Positions 34,636-44,150 of a DNA stretch of 64,000 nucleotides are shown here, one piece after another. The notes beneath the pieces were generated by a model. It made no database searches, was not told where the DNA came from, and worked only from the letters and a program-made list of their open reading frames with translations. The position numbers and the translations under genes are program-made. Within the stretch, counting starts at the first letter, position 1. The number at the start of each line of letters is the position of its first letter. Origin of the DNA: WHSW01 sp963781265 (lineage in GTDB: Bacteria > Actinomycetota > Thermoleophilia > Solirubrobacterales > 70-9); contig CAWAFH010000018.1 in NCBI GenBank assembly GCA_963781265.1, forward strand, positions 372,001-436,000. The letters are read 5' to 3'.

Positions 34636-35249
34636 TGGCGAAGGCTCCCCCCGTCGACCGGCGGCGGCAGATCCTCGACGCAGCCGTGCGGGTGTTCGCC
34701 CACCAGGGGTTCAACGCCTGCCGGGTCTCGGACATCGCTCGCGAGGCGAACGTCGCCTACGGGCTCGTCTACCACTACTTCGACTCGAAGGACGAGGTGC
34801 TCAACGAGCTCTTCGTCGAGCGCTGGTCGCTGCTCTTGCAGGCGATCGAGGAGATCGACAGCCGCCCGGTGCCGCCGCGCGAGAAGCTCGACGCGGTCGC
34901 CGGCTTCATCATCGACTCATACCGCCACGACCCAGAGCTGATGAAGGTGATCATCATCGAGGTCACCCGCGCGGCGAACTCGTTCACCCGCACGCACCTA
35001 CCCGAGATCCGCCAGGCCTACGACCTGATCGCGAAGATCGTCCGCGACGCGCAGTCGGCCGGTGTCTTTCGCGCCGACGTCGACCCGGACTTTGCCTCGA
35101 TGTGGTTCTACGGCGCGATCGAGCAGTTGCTCACCGGCTGGGTGTTCGAGATCATCCCGGATGGCGATGGCGACTTCGAGCGGGCCCGGACGATGGTGGT
35201 CGAGACGATCTGCGGCGGGCTCGAGCGCGGGGCGCCCGAATCATCCTGA
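34635..35249 (+). CDS. TetR-family regulator (FadR-like)
   Basis: 204 aa. The HTH region RRQILDAAVRVFAHQGFNACRVSDIAREANVAYGLVYHYFDSKDEVLNELF (about 9-60) is canonical. The C-terminal domain (IIDSYRHDPELMKVIIIEVTRAANSFTRTHLPEI...DPDFASMWFYGAIEQLLTGWV) resembles TetR_C regulators that sense acyl-CoA, for example Bacillus/Thermus FadR. The GACTGAT half-sites of the operator at 33.75 kb fit that subgroup. Translation is coupled to the nitrilase gene. Confidence 0.9.
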   Translation: MAKAPPVDRRRQILDAAVRVFAHQGFNACRVSDIAREANVAYGLVYHYFDSKDEVLNELFVERWSLLLQAIEEIDSRPVPPREKLDAVAGFIIDSYRHDPELMKVIIIEVTRAANSFTRTHLPEIRQAYDLIAKIVRDAQSAGVFRADVDPDFASMWFYGAIEQLLTGWVFEIIPDGDGDFERARTMVVETICGGLERGAPESS

Positions 35250-35261
35250 CCCGCGGTAATG

Positions 35262-35284
35262 GTTTACTCCTGTGCCCGCGGGTA
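35262..35284 (+). promoter_or_regulatory. SigF/SigB-type promoter (GTTT-N14-GGGTA)
   Basis: GTTT (35262-35265), 14 bp, GGGTA (35280-35284), about 20 bp before the first ATG of the small membrane-protein operon. Spacing and sequence match the SigB/SigF consensus well. It links this operon to the sigma factor gene 6 kb upstream. Confidence 0.55.
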
Positions 35285-35304
35285 GACGCGGCACACGACC
35301 GCTG

Positions 35305-35439
35305 ATGGACAACGAGATCGTCAAGAGACTGATGTGGACCGGCCTGGTGGCCGGGACCGGCGCGCTGGCAAGCATCGTCGCGATGCGGATTTCGGCGATG
35401 ATCTGGCAACGCGTGTTTCACGAGGATCCGCCTGAATGA
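35305..35439 (+). CDS. 44-aa membrane miniprotein (DUF4235-like)
   Basis: MDNEIVKRLMWTGLVAGTGALASIVAMRISAMIW... ends in FHEDPPE: one membrane helix (about 9-27) and an amphipathic tail. The WTGLVAGTGALAS...W...EDPPE layout is that of short DUF4235 proteins. ATG 35305, stop at 35437-35439, overlapping the next ATG by 4 bp. First gene of a likely SigF-controlled operon with a holin-superfamily-like protein and a DUF3618 protein, a combination reminiscent of the E. coli stress genes yqjE and yqjD. Confidence 0.7.
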   Translation: MDNEIVKRLMWTGLVAGTGALASIVAMRISAMIWQRVFHEDPPE

Positions 35440-35876
35440 GTGAGCAGGCCCCGCGGCCCGAGGACGACAAGGGCGTCGCCGAGCTGGTCATCGACGTATC
35501 CGAGAAGGTCAGCGGGCTCGTACGCGAGGAGATCGAGCTCGCGAAGACCGAGGTCACCGAGAAGGTCACCTTCCTGGTTCGCGGCTCGGCCGTCGGCATC
35601 GCCGCCGGCGTGTTCGCGTTCCTCGGGCTGATCCTGCTGATGCTGGCGATCGCCTGGTTGCTCAACGATCTCTTCTTCGGCAACCACTTCTGGGCCGGGT
35701 TCCTGATCGAGTCCGTGGTCTTCTTCGGGATCGCCGCGGTTGCCGGCCTGCTCGCCTACCGGGCGTTTCAGTCCGGCTCGCCGCCGAGCCCCGACCTCGC
35801 GATCGAGGAGGGCAAGCGGATCCGCGAGACGCTGCAGTCGGGGACGACCCCGGCGCCCGAGGAGCCCCGGCCGTGA
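35436..35876 (+). CDS. Phage-holin-superfamily III-like / YqjE-type membrane protein
   Basis: 146 aa. A charged amphipathic lead (AELVIDVSEKVSGLVREEIELAKTEVTEKV) precedes two membrane helices (GSAVGIAAGVFAFLGLILLMLAIAWLL and GFLIESVVFFGIAAVAGLLAY). The VREEIELAKTEV motif is diagnostic of the actinobacterial 'putative actinobacterial holin-X/phage holin family' proteins, which are not lytic holins but inner-membrane stress proteins. Overlaps both neighbours by 4 bp. Confidence 0.82.
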   Translation: MSEQAPRPEDDKGVAELVIDVSEKVSGLVREEIELAKTEVTEKVTFLVRGSAVGIAAGVFAFLGLILLMLAIAWLLNDLFFGNHFWAGFLIESVVFFGIAAVAGLLAYRAFQSGSPPSPDLAIEEGKRIRETLQSGTTPAPEEPRP

Positions 35877-36142
35877 ACGACAACCCCGAGATCTACAGCG
35901 GCGCCGGCGAGCCGGTCGCGCGACCCGCCGCGCCGCCGCCCAGCCGCTCCTCGAGCGAGATTCGCGCCGACATCGAGCGCCAGCGCGAAGAGCTCGGTCA
36001 CACGGTCCAGGCGCTGCGCGGTCGCGTCAACGAGCTCACCGACTGGCGTCGCCAGGTCCGCGAGCACCGTCGCGAGCTGATCATCGGCGCCGCGGTCGTC
36101 GGCTTCGCCGTCGGCGGCCTGATGGCGCTGCGCCGGCGCTGA
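35873..36142 (+). CDS. DUF3618 protein
   Basis: 89 aa from GTG 35873. SSSEIRADIERQREELGHTVQALRGRVNELTDWRRQVREHRRELIIGAAVVGFAVGGLMALRRR: the first half is the DUF3618 motif (IRADIERTREELGETVDAL-like), followed by a C-terminal membrane anchor and an Arg tail. Proteins like this resemble YqjD/ElaB, which tether to the membrane in stationary phase. Last gene of the operon. Confidence 0.82.
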   Translation: MNDNPEIYSGAGEPVARPAAPPPSRSSSEIRADIERQREELGHTVQALRGRVNELTDWRRQVREHRRELIIGAAVVGFAVGGLMALRRR

Positions 36143-36413
36143 GCGCGCCCGCTTCACGCCGTCGAGCGTTACATCAGCGTCGGTACTCGACGCAAACGTG
36201 ACGTTCAGCGTCGGGGTCGCCGCCGAGTGTCGCCTGGCGCACGGGTGGCGGGTCTCAAACGACTCTCGGTGCGATTCCGACCCCTTGGCCTCCCGGGTCC
36301 CGGTGGCCAGCGGCGGCCTCCCTCCCTGCCGAGAGGCGGTTTACTCCCGCCGATCGCTGTAAAGCCGCCTCTCGTCGCTCCCCAACGCGCCGCTCGCGTT
36401 TTCGTGTGCGGAT
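36143..36413. other. Non-coding spacer with a long hairpin
   Basis: 271 bp without a supportable gene. It contains a 15-bp inverted repeat (36330-36344 with 36359-36374, one bulged G, 14-nt loop) whose arms read CGAGAGGCGG and CCGCCTCTCG at their outer ends. A GGGGTCG/CGACCCC pair 73 nt apart (36213-36285) looks superficially tRNA-like, but T-loop and anticodon stem do not form. The hairpin could end the operon upstream or belong to a small RNA. Confidence 0.45.
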
Positions 36414-36824
36414 CTAGACCTGGTCCGTGACCCCGGCCGCCCGCAGCGCGTCGGCCGGGCTGGCGTAGATCTCGCCCCGGAGGATCTTGCCGCCTCTGAG
36501 CGTGTAGAGGTATCCGGTGCGGCCGTGGACCTCGATCCCGCTGGTCCGCCCGCGCCCGCGGTGGGCCGCGTCGAGGAAGACGACGTCGCCGAGGTCCCGG
36601 GCCTCCTCGATCTCGAATCGGTAGTCCCGCTCGAAGGTCGAGAACCAGTTCGCGAACCACTGCCCGACCGCCTCGCGGCCCTGAAAGCGCCCGCTCTCGA
36701 GGAACGCCTCCGGGTGGACGACGAGCTCCACCTCCTCGGCGTAGTGCGCCATCGCGCGCTCGAAGTCCCGCGCGTTGGTGGCCGCGAACTGGTCGAGCAC
36801 GACTTCGACGTTCTCCCGCGACAT
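36414..36824 (-). CDS. SnoaL-like / NTF2-fold protein
   Basis: 136 aa. The start MSRENVEVVLDQFAATNARDFERAMAHYAEEVELVVHPEAF is the typical opening of actinobacterial SnoaL-like proteins. The beta sheet follows (VGQWFANWFSTFERDYRFEIEEARDLGDVVFLDAAHRGRGRTSGIEVHGRTGYLYTLRGGKI). Such proteins bind or isomerise small hydrophobic ligands; none is implied here. Monocistronic, 22 bp from the stop of the DegV gene upstream on the same strand. Confidence 0.82.
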   Translation of the reverse strand: MSRENVEVVLDQFAATNARDFERAMAHYAEEVELVVHPEAFLESGRFQGREAVGQWFANWFSTFERDYRFEIEEARDLGDVVFLDAAHRGRGRTSGIEVHGRTGYLYTLRGGKILRGEIYASPADALRAAGVTDQV

Positions 36825-36846
36825 CGTCGCTAAGTATCCCGCCGCG

Positions 36847-37731
36847 CTAGTCGCGCAGGAGATCGGTCTGCATGCCGCCGCAGCCGATCAGCCCGGGGCC
36901 GACGTGGGCGCCGATCACCGGGCCGATCTCCGAGACGAAGACCGGGTCGGTGCCGAAGATCTGCCGACCCTCGTCGACGAGCTTGCGGGCCGTGTCAGGG
37001 TCGTGGATGTGCTGCACGACCCAGGTGCCGGCGCCGGCGTCCTTGCGCTCCTGGAGCAGCCCGACCAGGCGCTCGAAGGCGCGCCGGCGGGTGCGCACGC
37101 GCTCGACCGGGTTGATCTCCTCCTCGAGCGTCAGGATGGGCTTGATCTGTAGCGCCGAGCCGAGCCAGGCCTGCGCCGAGCCGATCCGGCCGCCCTTGCG
37201 CAGGTACTCCAGCGTGTCGATCGAGAACCACATCTTCAGGGTCTCGCGCGAGCGAGCGGCCCGGTCGTGCGCCTCGGCGCCGGTGGCGCCCTCGCGCGCG
37301 GCGCGGGCCGCGACCAGCGCCATCATCCCCTGGCCGCCGCAGCCGGTGCGGCTGTCGAGCACATGGATGCGCTCGCCGCCGCCCCCGGAATCGATCAGCG
37401 CCTGGCGGGCCTGCAGCGCGGAGCCGTAGGTGCCCGAGATCCCCGCCGAGATGTGGATCGAGACGATGTCGCGCCCCTCGGCGAGCAGCGGCTCGTAGAG
37501 CTCCGTGAAGTCGCCGACCGAGGGCTGCGAGGTGGTCGCGCCCTCGTCGCTGCGCGAGAGCCGCTCGTAGAAGTCGTTGTAGCCGTCGACGGTGATCTCG
37601 CTCTCGCGCCGCTGCTCGCCGTCGAGGGTGACGTAGAGGCTGATCACGTGGATGTCGTTCTCGGCGACGATCTCCTCGGGGAGGTACGCGGTCGTGTCGG
37701 TGACCACGGCGGTTGTCGCTTCGGCGCCCAC
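36847..37731 (-). CDS. DegV family fatty-acid-binding protein
   Basis: 294 aa. AVVTDTTAYLPEEIV (N-terminal DegV signature with Thr/Ser acyl-carboxylate contacts), TSQPSVGDF, SIHISAGISGTYGSALQAR and YLRKGGRIGSAQAWLGSALQIKPILTLEEE are the family hallmarks. In FakB-type members these bind a fatty acid for phosphorylation by FakA. No FakA/Dak gene is nearby. GTG 37731 was chosen because it begins just before the first strand and leaves room for the divergent epimerase promoter. Confidence 0.9.
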   Translation of the reverse strand: MGAEATTAVVTDTTAYLPEEIVAENDIHVISLYVTLDGEQRRESEITVDGYNDFYERLSRSDEGATTSQPSVGDFTELYEPLLAEGRDIVSIHISAGISGTYGSALQARQALIDSGGGGERIHVLDSRTGCGGQGMMALVAARAAREGATGAEAHDRAARSRETLKMWFSIDTLEYLRKGGRIGSAQAWLGSALQIKPILTLEEEINPVERVRTRRRAFERLVGLLQERKDAGAGTWVVQHIHDPDTARKLVDEGRQIFGTDPVFVSEIGPVIGAHVGPGLIGCGGMQTDLLRD

Positions 37732-37790
37732 TGGCGAGTTCTTATCACGTGCCGGACCGCGGCCCGGGCCCGCCGATCTAGCATGGGTTC

Positions 37791-38834
37791 GTGGCAAAGA
37801 CCTTGGTCACCGGCGGCAGCGGCTTCCTCGGCTCGCATCTGGCCCGCGCGCTCGCCGAGCGCGGCGATGACCTGCGGCTGCTCGCCCGGCGCAGCTCGAA
37901 GCTGGGCCACCTCGACGAGCTCGAGTTCGAGCGCGCGACCGGCGACGTCACCGACCGCCGCGCCGTGCACCGGGCGATGCAGGGCGTCGACCGCGTCTTC
38001 CATGTCGCCGGGCGCACCTCGCTGCGCGAGGCGGACCGGGCGGCCGTCTTCGCGACCAACCTGCGCGGCGCCCGGCTCGTGTTCGAGGAGGCGCTCGAGG
38101 CCGGGGTCGAGCGCGTCGTCCACACCTCGAGCGCGGGCGCGATCGGGGTCGCGAAGCCGAAGGGCACCGCCGACGAGTCGACCCCGTTCGAGATCGGCCA
38201 CCTCGGCAACGCCTACGTCAACTCGAAGCACGAGGCCGAGCTGGAGGCGTTCAGGTTCGCCGCCCACGGCCTCGACGTCGTGATCGTGAACCCGACCTTC
38301 GTCCTCGGCCCCGACGACCCGAGCCGCACCTCGATGGGCCTGGTGCGCCGTTTCTGCCTCGGCCGGATCCCGGCCTACGTCGACGGCGCGCTCAACATCG
38401 TCGACGTCCGAGACGTCGCCGCCGGCCACCTGCTGGCGGACGTCAAGGGCGAGATCGGCGAGCGCTACATCCTCGGCGGGCGCAACTTCACCCTCGATCG
38501 GCTGTTCGCGGACCTCGCCCGGATCTCCGGGGTCGCGCCCCCGGCGCTGAAGCTGCCGCGTTCGGTCGCGCTCGCCGGCGCCCGCTCGGCCGCCCGTCTC
38601 GGATTGCCGCTGCCGACCGCCCCGGAGGAGATCGAGTCCGCCTCGCTGTGGTGGACGTATAGCAACGCGAAGGCCCGCAACGAGCTCGGCTTCAAGGCCC
38701 GCCCGCACGAGGAGACGCTCCAGGACGCGGTCGAGTGGCAGCTGGCCGAGCTCGGCGACCGCCGCGCGCGCAGCAGCCCGCAGGGATCGGCGATGCGGCT
38801 GGTCGGCCGGGCGCTGCGGACGGTGACGGGATGA
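37791..38834 (+). CDS. NAD-dependent epimerase/dehydratase (dihydroflavonol-reductase-like)
   Basis: 347 aa extended SDR. TGGSGFLGSHLARAL nucleotide motif at 7-21, VFHVAGRTSL, a catalytic Ser in HTSSAGAIG and YVNSKHEAE (YxxxK). VIVNPTFVLGPDDP...YVDGALNIVDVRDVAAGHLLA is shared with hopanoid-associated sugar epimerases and dihydroflavonol-4-reductases. The substrate is unknown. GTG start. The stop overlaps the next ATG, coupling it to a thioredoxin-fold protein. Confidence 0.87.
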   Translation: MAKTLVTGGSGFLGSHLARALAERGDDLRLLARRSSKLGHLDELEFERATGDVTDRRAVHRAMQGVDRVFHVAGRTSLREADRAAVFATNLRGARLVFEEALEAGVERVVHTSSAGAIGVAKPKGTADESTPFEIGHLGNAYVNSKHEAELEAFRFAAHGLDVVIVNPTFVLGPDDPSRTSMGLVRRFCLGRIPAYVDGALNIVDVRDVAAGHLLADVKGEIGERYILGGRNFTLDRLFADLARISGVAPPALKLPRSVALAGARSAARLGLPLPTAPEEIESASLWWTYSNAKARNELGFKARPHEETLQDAVEWQLAELGDRRARSSPQGSAMRLVGRALRTVTG

Positions 38835-39163
38835 TCGCGCTGTATCGCTGTCGGACCCCGACCAACGTCCTCTGCCCGTGCGGGGCGGTCGAGCGACGGC
38901 TGCGACGGCTCGGGCTCGAGCACCGGACCGAGCGGGTGCCGTACAAGCGCCGCGGGCGGCCCGAGATCGAGGAGCTGACCCGCCAGAAGCGCGTCCCGGT
39001 CCTGGTCGACGGCGACGAGGTGATCCACGACTCGAAGCGGATCCTCGAGTACCTCGAATGGAAGTATCCGACGCCCGCGACGGCGCCCGCACGGGCGGAG
39101 CGAAAGCGCGGCCGCAAGCGGGCGGCGCGGCGCGCGGGCAAGAAAGGCTCGAAGAACACCTGA
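38831..39163 (+). CDS. Thioredoxin-fold (glutaredoxin/GST N-domain) protein
   Basis: 110 aa. MIALYRCRTPTNVLCPCGAVERRLRRLGLEHRTERVPYKRRGRPEIEELTRQKRVPVLVDGDEVIHDSKRILEYLEWKYP follows the GST N-terminal fold, with a CPC motif in the active-site helix and the cis-Pro VPVLVDG strand. A Lys/Arg-rich tail (ERKRGRKRAARRAGKKGSKN) may bind nucleic acid or be disordered. ATG 38831 overlaps the epimerase TGA. Confidence 0.82.
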   Translation: MIALYRCRTPTNVLCPCGAVERRLRRLGLEHRTERVPYKRRGRPEIEELTRQKRVPVLVDGDEVIHDSKRILEYLEWKYPTPATAPARAERKRGRKRAARRAGKKGSKNT

Positions 39164-39186
39164 GCGTGCTTTAGAATGTGAAGCAC

Positions 39187-39555
39187 ATGGACACGCCTGA
39201 CACAGCAGTGAAGATCACCGACGTGGCCGCGGAGAAGATTCGCGGCCTGGTCGCGGGCGCCGAGGCCGAGCAGGTCCTGCGGATCGCGGTCAAGGGCGGT
39301 GGGTGCTCCGGCTTTCAGTACGCGCTCGCCCTCGATTCGGTCAAGGACGACGACAACGTGTTCGAGCACAACGGTGTCTCGGTCGCGGTCGACAAGGTCA
39401 GCATGCAGTTCGTGTTCGGCTCCGAGGTCGACTACGTCGACGGGCTCCAGGGCGCCGGGTTCACGGTCAACAACCCGAACGTCGTCGCCGCCTGCGGCTG
39501 CGGCTCCTCGTTCCAGGTCCGCGACGACGCGGCCGAGCAGGCCGCGGCCGTCTAA
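39187..39555 (+). CDS. erpA: A-type iron-sulfur carrier (ErpA/IscA-like)
   Basis: 122 aa. The three conserved cysteines C40 (GGGCSGFQY), C103 and C105 (AACGCGSSF) form the cluster site of A-type carriers that pass Fe-S clusters to apoproteins. ATG 39187 is preferred to the upstream GTG because the conserved region starts VKITDVAAEKI. A TAGAAT -10-like element at 39171-39176 implies a very short leader. Followed after 18 bp by the ABC-F gene. Confidence 0.93.
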   Translation: MDTPDTAVKITDVAAEKIRGLVAGAEAEQVLRIAVKGGGCSGFQYALALDSVKDDDNVFEHNGVSVAVDKVSMQFVFGSEVDYVDGLQGAGFTVNNPNVVAACGCGSSFQVRDDAAEQAAAV

Positions 39556-39562
39556 GCCCGCG

Positions 39563-39573
39563 GACGGGCACCC

Positions 39574-39582
<9 letters not shown>
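39563..39582 (+). promoter_or_regulatory. Hairpin containing the ABC-F start codon
   Basis: GACGGGCAC-CC-GTGCCCGTC: perfect 9-bp arms. The GTG at 39574 forms the first three bases of the right arm. It could hide the start codon or act as a weak terminator after the Fe-S carrier gene. Confidence 0.4.
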
Positions 39583-41445
<1,863 letters not shown>

Positions 41446-41451
<6 letters not shown>

Positions 41452-41469
41452 GCGCGGCTGCGCTCAGCC
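41446..41469. terminator. Bidirectional terminator embedding both stop codons
   Basis: GGCTGAGCGC / GGCT loop / GCGCTCAGCC, perfect 10-bp arms. The TGA of the ABC-F gene is in the left arm and that of the convergent glutaredoxin gene is in the right arm. Arms share GGCTGAGC with the 1.9 kb hairpin. Confidence 0.7.
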
Positions 41470-41868
41470 GAGCTGCATCGGCGGGCTCGTCTGCGAGCCG
41501 CCGGGGAGGATGCGCTCGGGCTCCGGGGGAGCGGCATCGGCCGGCTGCTCGACCCCGAGCAACTCGGCGAGCTCACCGGACTCGAGCATCTCCTCGACGA
41601 TGTCGCAGCCGCCGACCAGCTCGCCCTTGACGTAGAGCTGCGGGAACGTCTGCCAGTCGGAGAGCTCGGTCGTCACCTCGCGCAGCGGCTGCAGCGCCGG
41701 GAGCACGTCGATCGCCCCGTAGTCGACGCCGAGCTGCTCGAGCACGCCGACGACCCGCAAGGAGAAGCCGCATCGCGGCGCCTCCGGAACCCCCTTCATG
41801 AACAGGAGAACCTCGTTCTCCGCGATCGCCTGCTCGACCTGCTGCTTGAGTCCTGGATCGGCTGCCAT
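41464..41868 (-). CDS. grxD: Monothiol glutaredoxin (CGFS type)
   Basis: 134 aa. PRCGFS active site with C33, preceded by VLLFMKGVPEAP and followed by the GSH-binding TFPQLYVKGELVGGCDIVEEM. CGFS glutaredoxins bind a [2Fe-2S] cluster and pair with BolA proteins; the bolA gene is immediately upstream (30 bp). A ~25-residue Pro-rich tail is extra compared with E. coli Grx4. Third gene of an FprA-BolA-Grx operon. Confidence 0.94.
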   Translation of the reverse strand: MAADPGLKQQVEQAIAENEVLLFMKGVPEAPRCGFSLRVVGVLEQLGVDYGAIDVLPALQPLREVTTELSDWQTFPQLYVKGELVGGCDIVEEMLESGELAELLGVEQPADAAPPEPERILPGGSQTSPPMQLG

Positions 41869-41898
41869 GGACTCAGACTAGCGAAGCGCCCGGGCTGC

Positions 41899-42132
41899 TC
41901 AGCCGGGGACGGAGGTCTGGATCGAGAGCGCGTGGATCGCGCCGTCGTCGAAACGCGGCTTGACGGCGGCGCGGACGAGGCGGTGCTGGTCGATCCGAGA
42001 GAGGCCGTCGAACTGCGGTGCCGCGACGACGGCTCGCAGATGGTCGCCGCCGCCCTCGTCGATCATCTCGACCTCGGCGCCGGGCAGCGCGTCCTCGATC
42101 ATCCGCGCGAGCTCGGCGAGGTCGGCGGCCAT
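41899..42132 (-). CDS. BolA family protein
   Basis: 77 aa. MAADLAELARMIEDALPGAEVEMIDEGGGDHLRAVVAAPQFDGLSRIDQHRLVRAAVKPRFDDGAIHALSIQTSVPG: the GDH in the loop and the RLVRAAV...IHALSIQT end are typical. Acts with the CGFS glutaredoxin in Fe-S trafficking. The ATG overlaps the TGA of the reductase gene by one base (TGATG). Confidence 0.93.
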   Translation of the reverse strand: MAADLAELARMIEDALPGAEVEMIDEGGGDHLRAVVAAPQFDGLSRIDQHRLVRAAVKPRFDDGAIHALSIQTSVPG

Positions 42133-43628
42133 CAGGACGCCACCCCCGCGCGCGCCGCCTCGACCATCTCGTGCACGCGGCAGAACTTGACCCGCGGGCG
42201 CCCATGGGGCTCGCCGGCCTGCTGCTCGGCGGCGTCGATCGCCTGCCATCCGATATAGGTGACGTGATCCCCACCCCGCTCGTCCAATAGCTCCTCGATC
42301 GACGGCAAAGCCCGGCCCTCATCCGACCCCGGCACGCCCGGACGCGAAGCGGAGGACGTGGCCGGGAGGTGTTCTGGAATCCGCCCGGATTCCAGGTCCG
42401 AGAGCAGCGTGTTCACGGTGTCCAGCGCGTCCTTCTTGTTCGTGCCGATCACCCCCGACGGCCCGCGCTTGATCCAGCCGACCGCGTAGTGGCCGGGGAC
42501 CTGCGAGCCGGTGTCCGGGTCGATGACCCGGCCGGACTCGTTCGGGATCAGGCCGCGGCCGGCGTCGAACGGGATCCCCTCGAGCCCCGTGCCCTTGTAG
42601 CCGATCGAGCGCAGCACCAGGCCGCACTCGATCTCCTCGCGCTCGCCGGTGTCGCGGGCGCGGATCTGGCCGGACTCGTCCGTGTAGAGCTCGTTGCGAC
42701 CCACCACGATCGACTCGACCTTGCCGTCGCCCTTGATCTCGACCGGCGAGCAGCAGAACCGCATCACGACCCGCTTCGGCTTGCCCTCGGGGTCGCGGGT
42801 GGAGAAGTCGGTGAAGATCTCGACGTTGCGGCGGTGGGTGGGCTCGCAGGCTGCGGACTCGAGGTAGGCGCGGCTCGCCTCGTCGAGGTCGACCTCGGCC
42901 GGGTCGATGACGATGTCGGCGTCGGTGAGCTCGCCGAGCTCGCGGACCTCGGGGTTGGTGAACGCCGCCTGCGCCGGACCGCGGCGGCCGAGGACGACGA
43001 TCTCCTCGACCCCCGAGTCGGCGAGCTGCTCGATCGCGTGGTTCGCCGTATCGGTTGCATGCAGCTCGCCGTGGGGGAGGGCGAGCATGCGCGCCACGTC
43101 GGCGGCGACGTTGCCGTTGCCGATCACGACGACCCGCTTCGCGGTCAGGTCGAACTCGTGGTCGGCGAAGTCGGGGTGGGCGTTGTACCAGGCGACGAAC
43201 TCGGTCGCGGCGTGCGAGCCGGGCAGGTCCTCGCCCGGGATCCCGAGCCGGCGATCGGTCGCGGTCCCGTAGGCGGAGATGATCGCGTGGTAGCGCTCTT
43301 CGAGCTCGGCGACGGTCACGTCGGCGCCGATGTGGACGTTGCCGAAGAACTGAAAGCCCTCGCGGGCGGCGGTCTTCTCGTAGACGCGGATCACCGACTT
43401 GATCTTCGGGTGGTCCGGGGCGACGCCGGCGCGGACGAGCCCGAACGGGGTCGGGAGGCGATCGAACATGTCGACCTCGACGCAAACACTGCCCGCCGGC
43501 TGCTCCGCTTCGCGTCCGTTGCCGTCGGGGTTTCTTTTCAGCAGGTGCTCGGCGGCGTAGAAGCCGGCCGGGCCCGAGCCGACGATCGCGACTCGGAGCG
43601 GATTCTCGGGTGTGCCGAGCGAGCTCAC
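42132..43628 (-). CDS. Ferredoxin-NADP reductase, FprA/adrenodoxin-reductase type
   Basis: 498 aa. FAD motif VAIVGSGPAGFYAAEHLL near the N-terminus, FDRLPTPFGLVRAGVAPDHPKIKSV, the NADPH motif VVVIGNGNVAADVARML, LGRRGPAQAAFTNPEVREL and the FAD-binding GWIKRGPSGVIGTNKKDA are all diagnostic of adrenodoxin reductase/FprA. It would feed electrons to ferredoxins or P450s such as the one at 8.4 kb. The C-terminal ~80 residues (SASRPGVPGSDEGRALPSIEELLDERG...) are as in mycobacterial FprA. The GTG 43628 start lacks a clear ribosome site. Confidence 0.92.
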   Translation of the reverse strand: MSSLGTPENPLRVAIVGSGPAGFYAAEHLLKRNPDGNGREAEQPAGSVCVEVDMFDRLPTPFGLVRAGVAPDHPKIKSVIRVYEKTAAREGFQFFGNVHIGADVTVAELEERYHAIISAYGTATDRRLGIPGEDLPGSHAATEFVAWYNAHPDFADHEFDLTAKRVVVIGNGNVAADVARMLALPHGELHATDTANHAIEQLADSGVEEIVVLGRRGPAQAAFTNPEVRELGELTDADIVIDPAEVDLDEASRAYLESAACEPTHRRNVEIFTDFSTRDPEGKPKRVVMRFCCSPVEIKGDGKVESIVVGRNELYTDESGQIRARDTGEREEIECGLVLRSIGYKGTGLEGIPFDAGRGLIPNESGRVIDPDTGSQVPGHYAVGWIKRGPSGVIGTNKKDALDTVNTLLSDLESGRIPEHLPATSSASRPGVPGSDEGRALPSIEELLDERGGDHVTYIGWQAIDAAEQQAGEPHGRPRVKFCRVHEMVEAARAGVAS

Positions 43629-43682
43629 GGGCCCGCAAGGGTAGGGGATTGCTTGCGCCGGATTCTGGGATAGGGTCGCCGC

Positions 43683-44105
43683 ATGAAGCGACTCACGACC
43701 TCCCTCGCCCTCGCCGTGGCGGCGCTCGCGATCCTCGTCCCGAGCGGCTCCGCGAGCGCAGCGAAGTTCAAGTTCTTTCAGACGCCGAGCGGCAACATCG
43801 CGTGCGCGATGGGCGGCGGCGCGGTGCGGTGCGACATCCTTAAACACAGCTGGACGGCGCCCCCGAAGCCGTCGTACTGCGACGTCGACTGGGGCGGCGG
43901 GGTCGCGGTCGGGCGCAAGGGCGTCGCCGGCTTCGTCTGCGCCGGCGACACGGTCTTCTCGCCGAACAACCCGGTGCTCGGCTACGGCGAGCGCCAGGTC
44001 AAGAACCGCTTCCGCTGCACCAGCAAGCAGAAGGGCGTGCGCTGCGTGAACACGAAGAACCGCCACGGGTTCTTCCTGGCCCGCGACGAAGTCCGCGTCT
44101 TCTAG
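43683..44105 (+). CDS. Secreted DUF6636-like protein
   Basis: 140 aa with a signal peptide (MKRLTTSLALAVAALAILVPSGSASA, cut near 26). The mature part FKFFQTPSGNIACAMGGGAVRCDILKHSWTAPPKPSYCDVDWGGGVAVGRKGVAGFVCAGDTV...FRCTSKQKGVRCVNTKNRHGFFLARDEVRVF has six cysteines and the 'TPSGNIxC...RCDI...G..F...R' pattern of DUF6636. Probably a disulfide-stabilised exported protein. 45 bp upstream of the GxGD protease candidate. Confidence 0.8.
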   Translation: MKRLTTSLALAVAALAILVPSGSASAAKFKFFQTPSGNIACAMGGGAVRCDILKHSWTAPPKPSYCDVDWGGGVAVGRKGVAGFVCAGDTVFSPNNPVLGYGERQVKNRFRCTSKQKGVRCVNTKNRHGFFLARDEVRVF

Positions 44106-44150
44106 CCGGCGGCTGACTTTTCGCTTAGCCGGGGGTGCGACGATCCCGGC

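Noticed and set aside
35436..35876. Prophage holin as evidence of an integrated phage
   Set aside because: The protein belongs to a chromosomal actinobacterial holin-like family, and no other phage genes are nearby.
36213..36285. Possible tRNA (GGGGTCG/CGACCCC acceptor-like ends 73 nt apart and a GGTGCGATTCC T-loop-like string)
   Set aside because: The T-loop sequence has a mismatch at an invariant position, the anticodon stem would have a 6-nt loop, and the acceptor-like arms do not combine with the T-arm in one fold.
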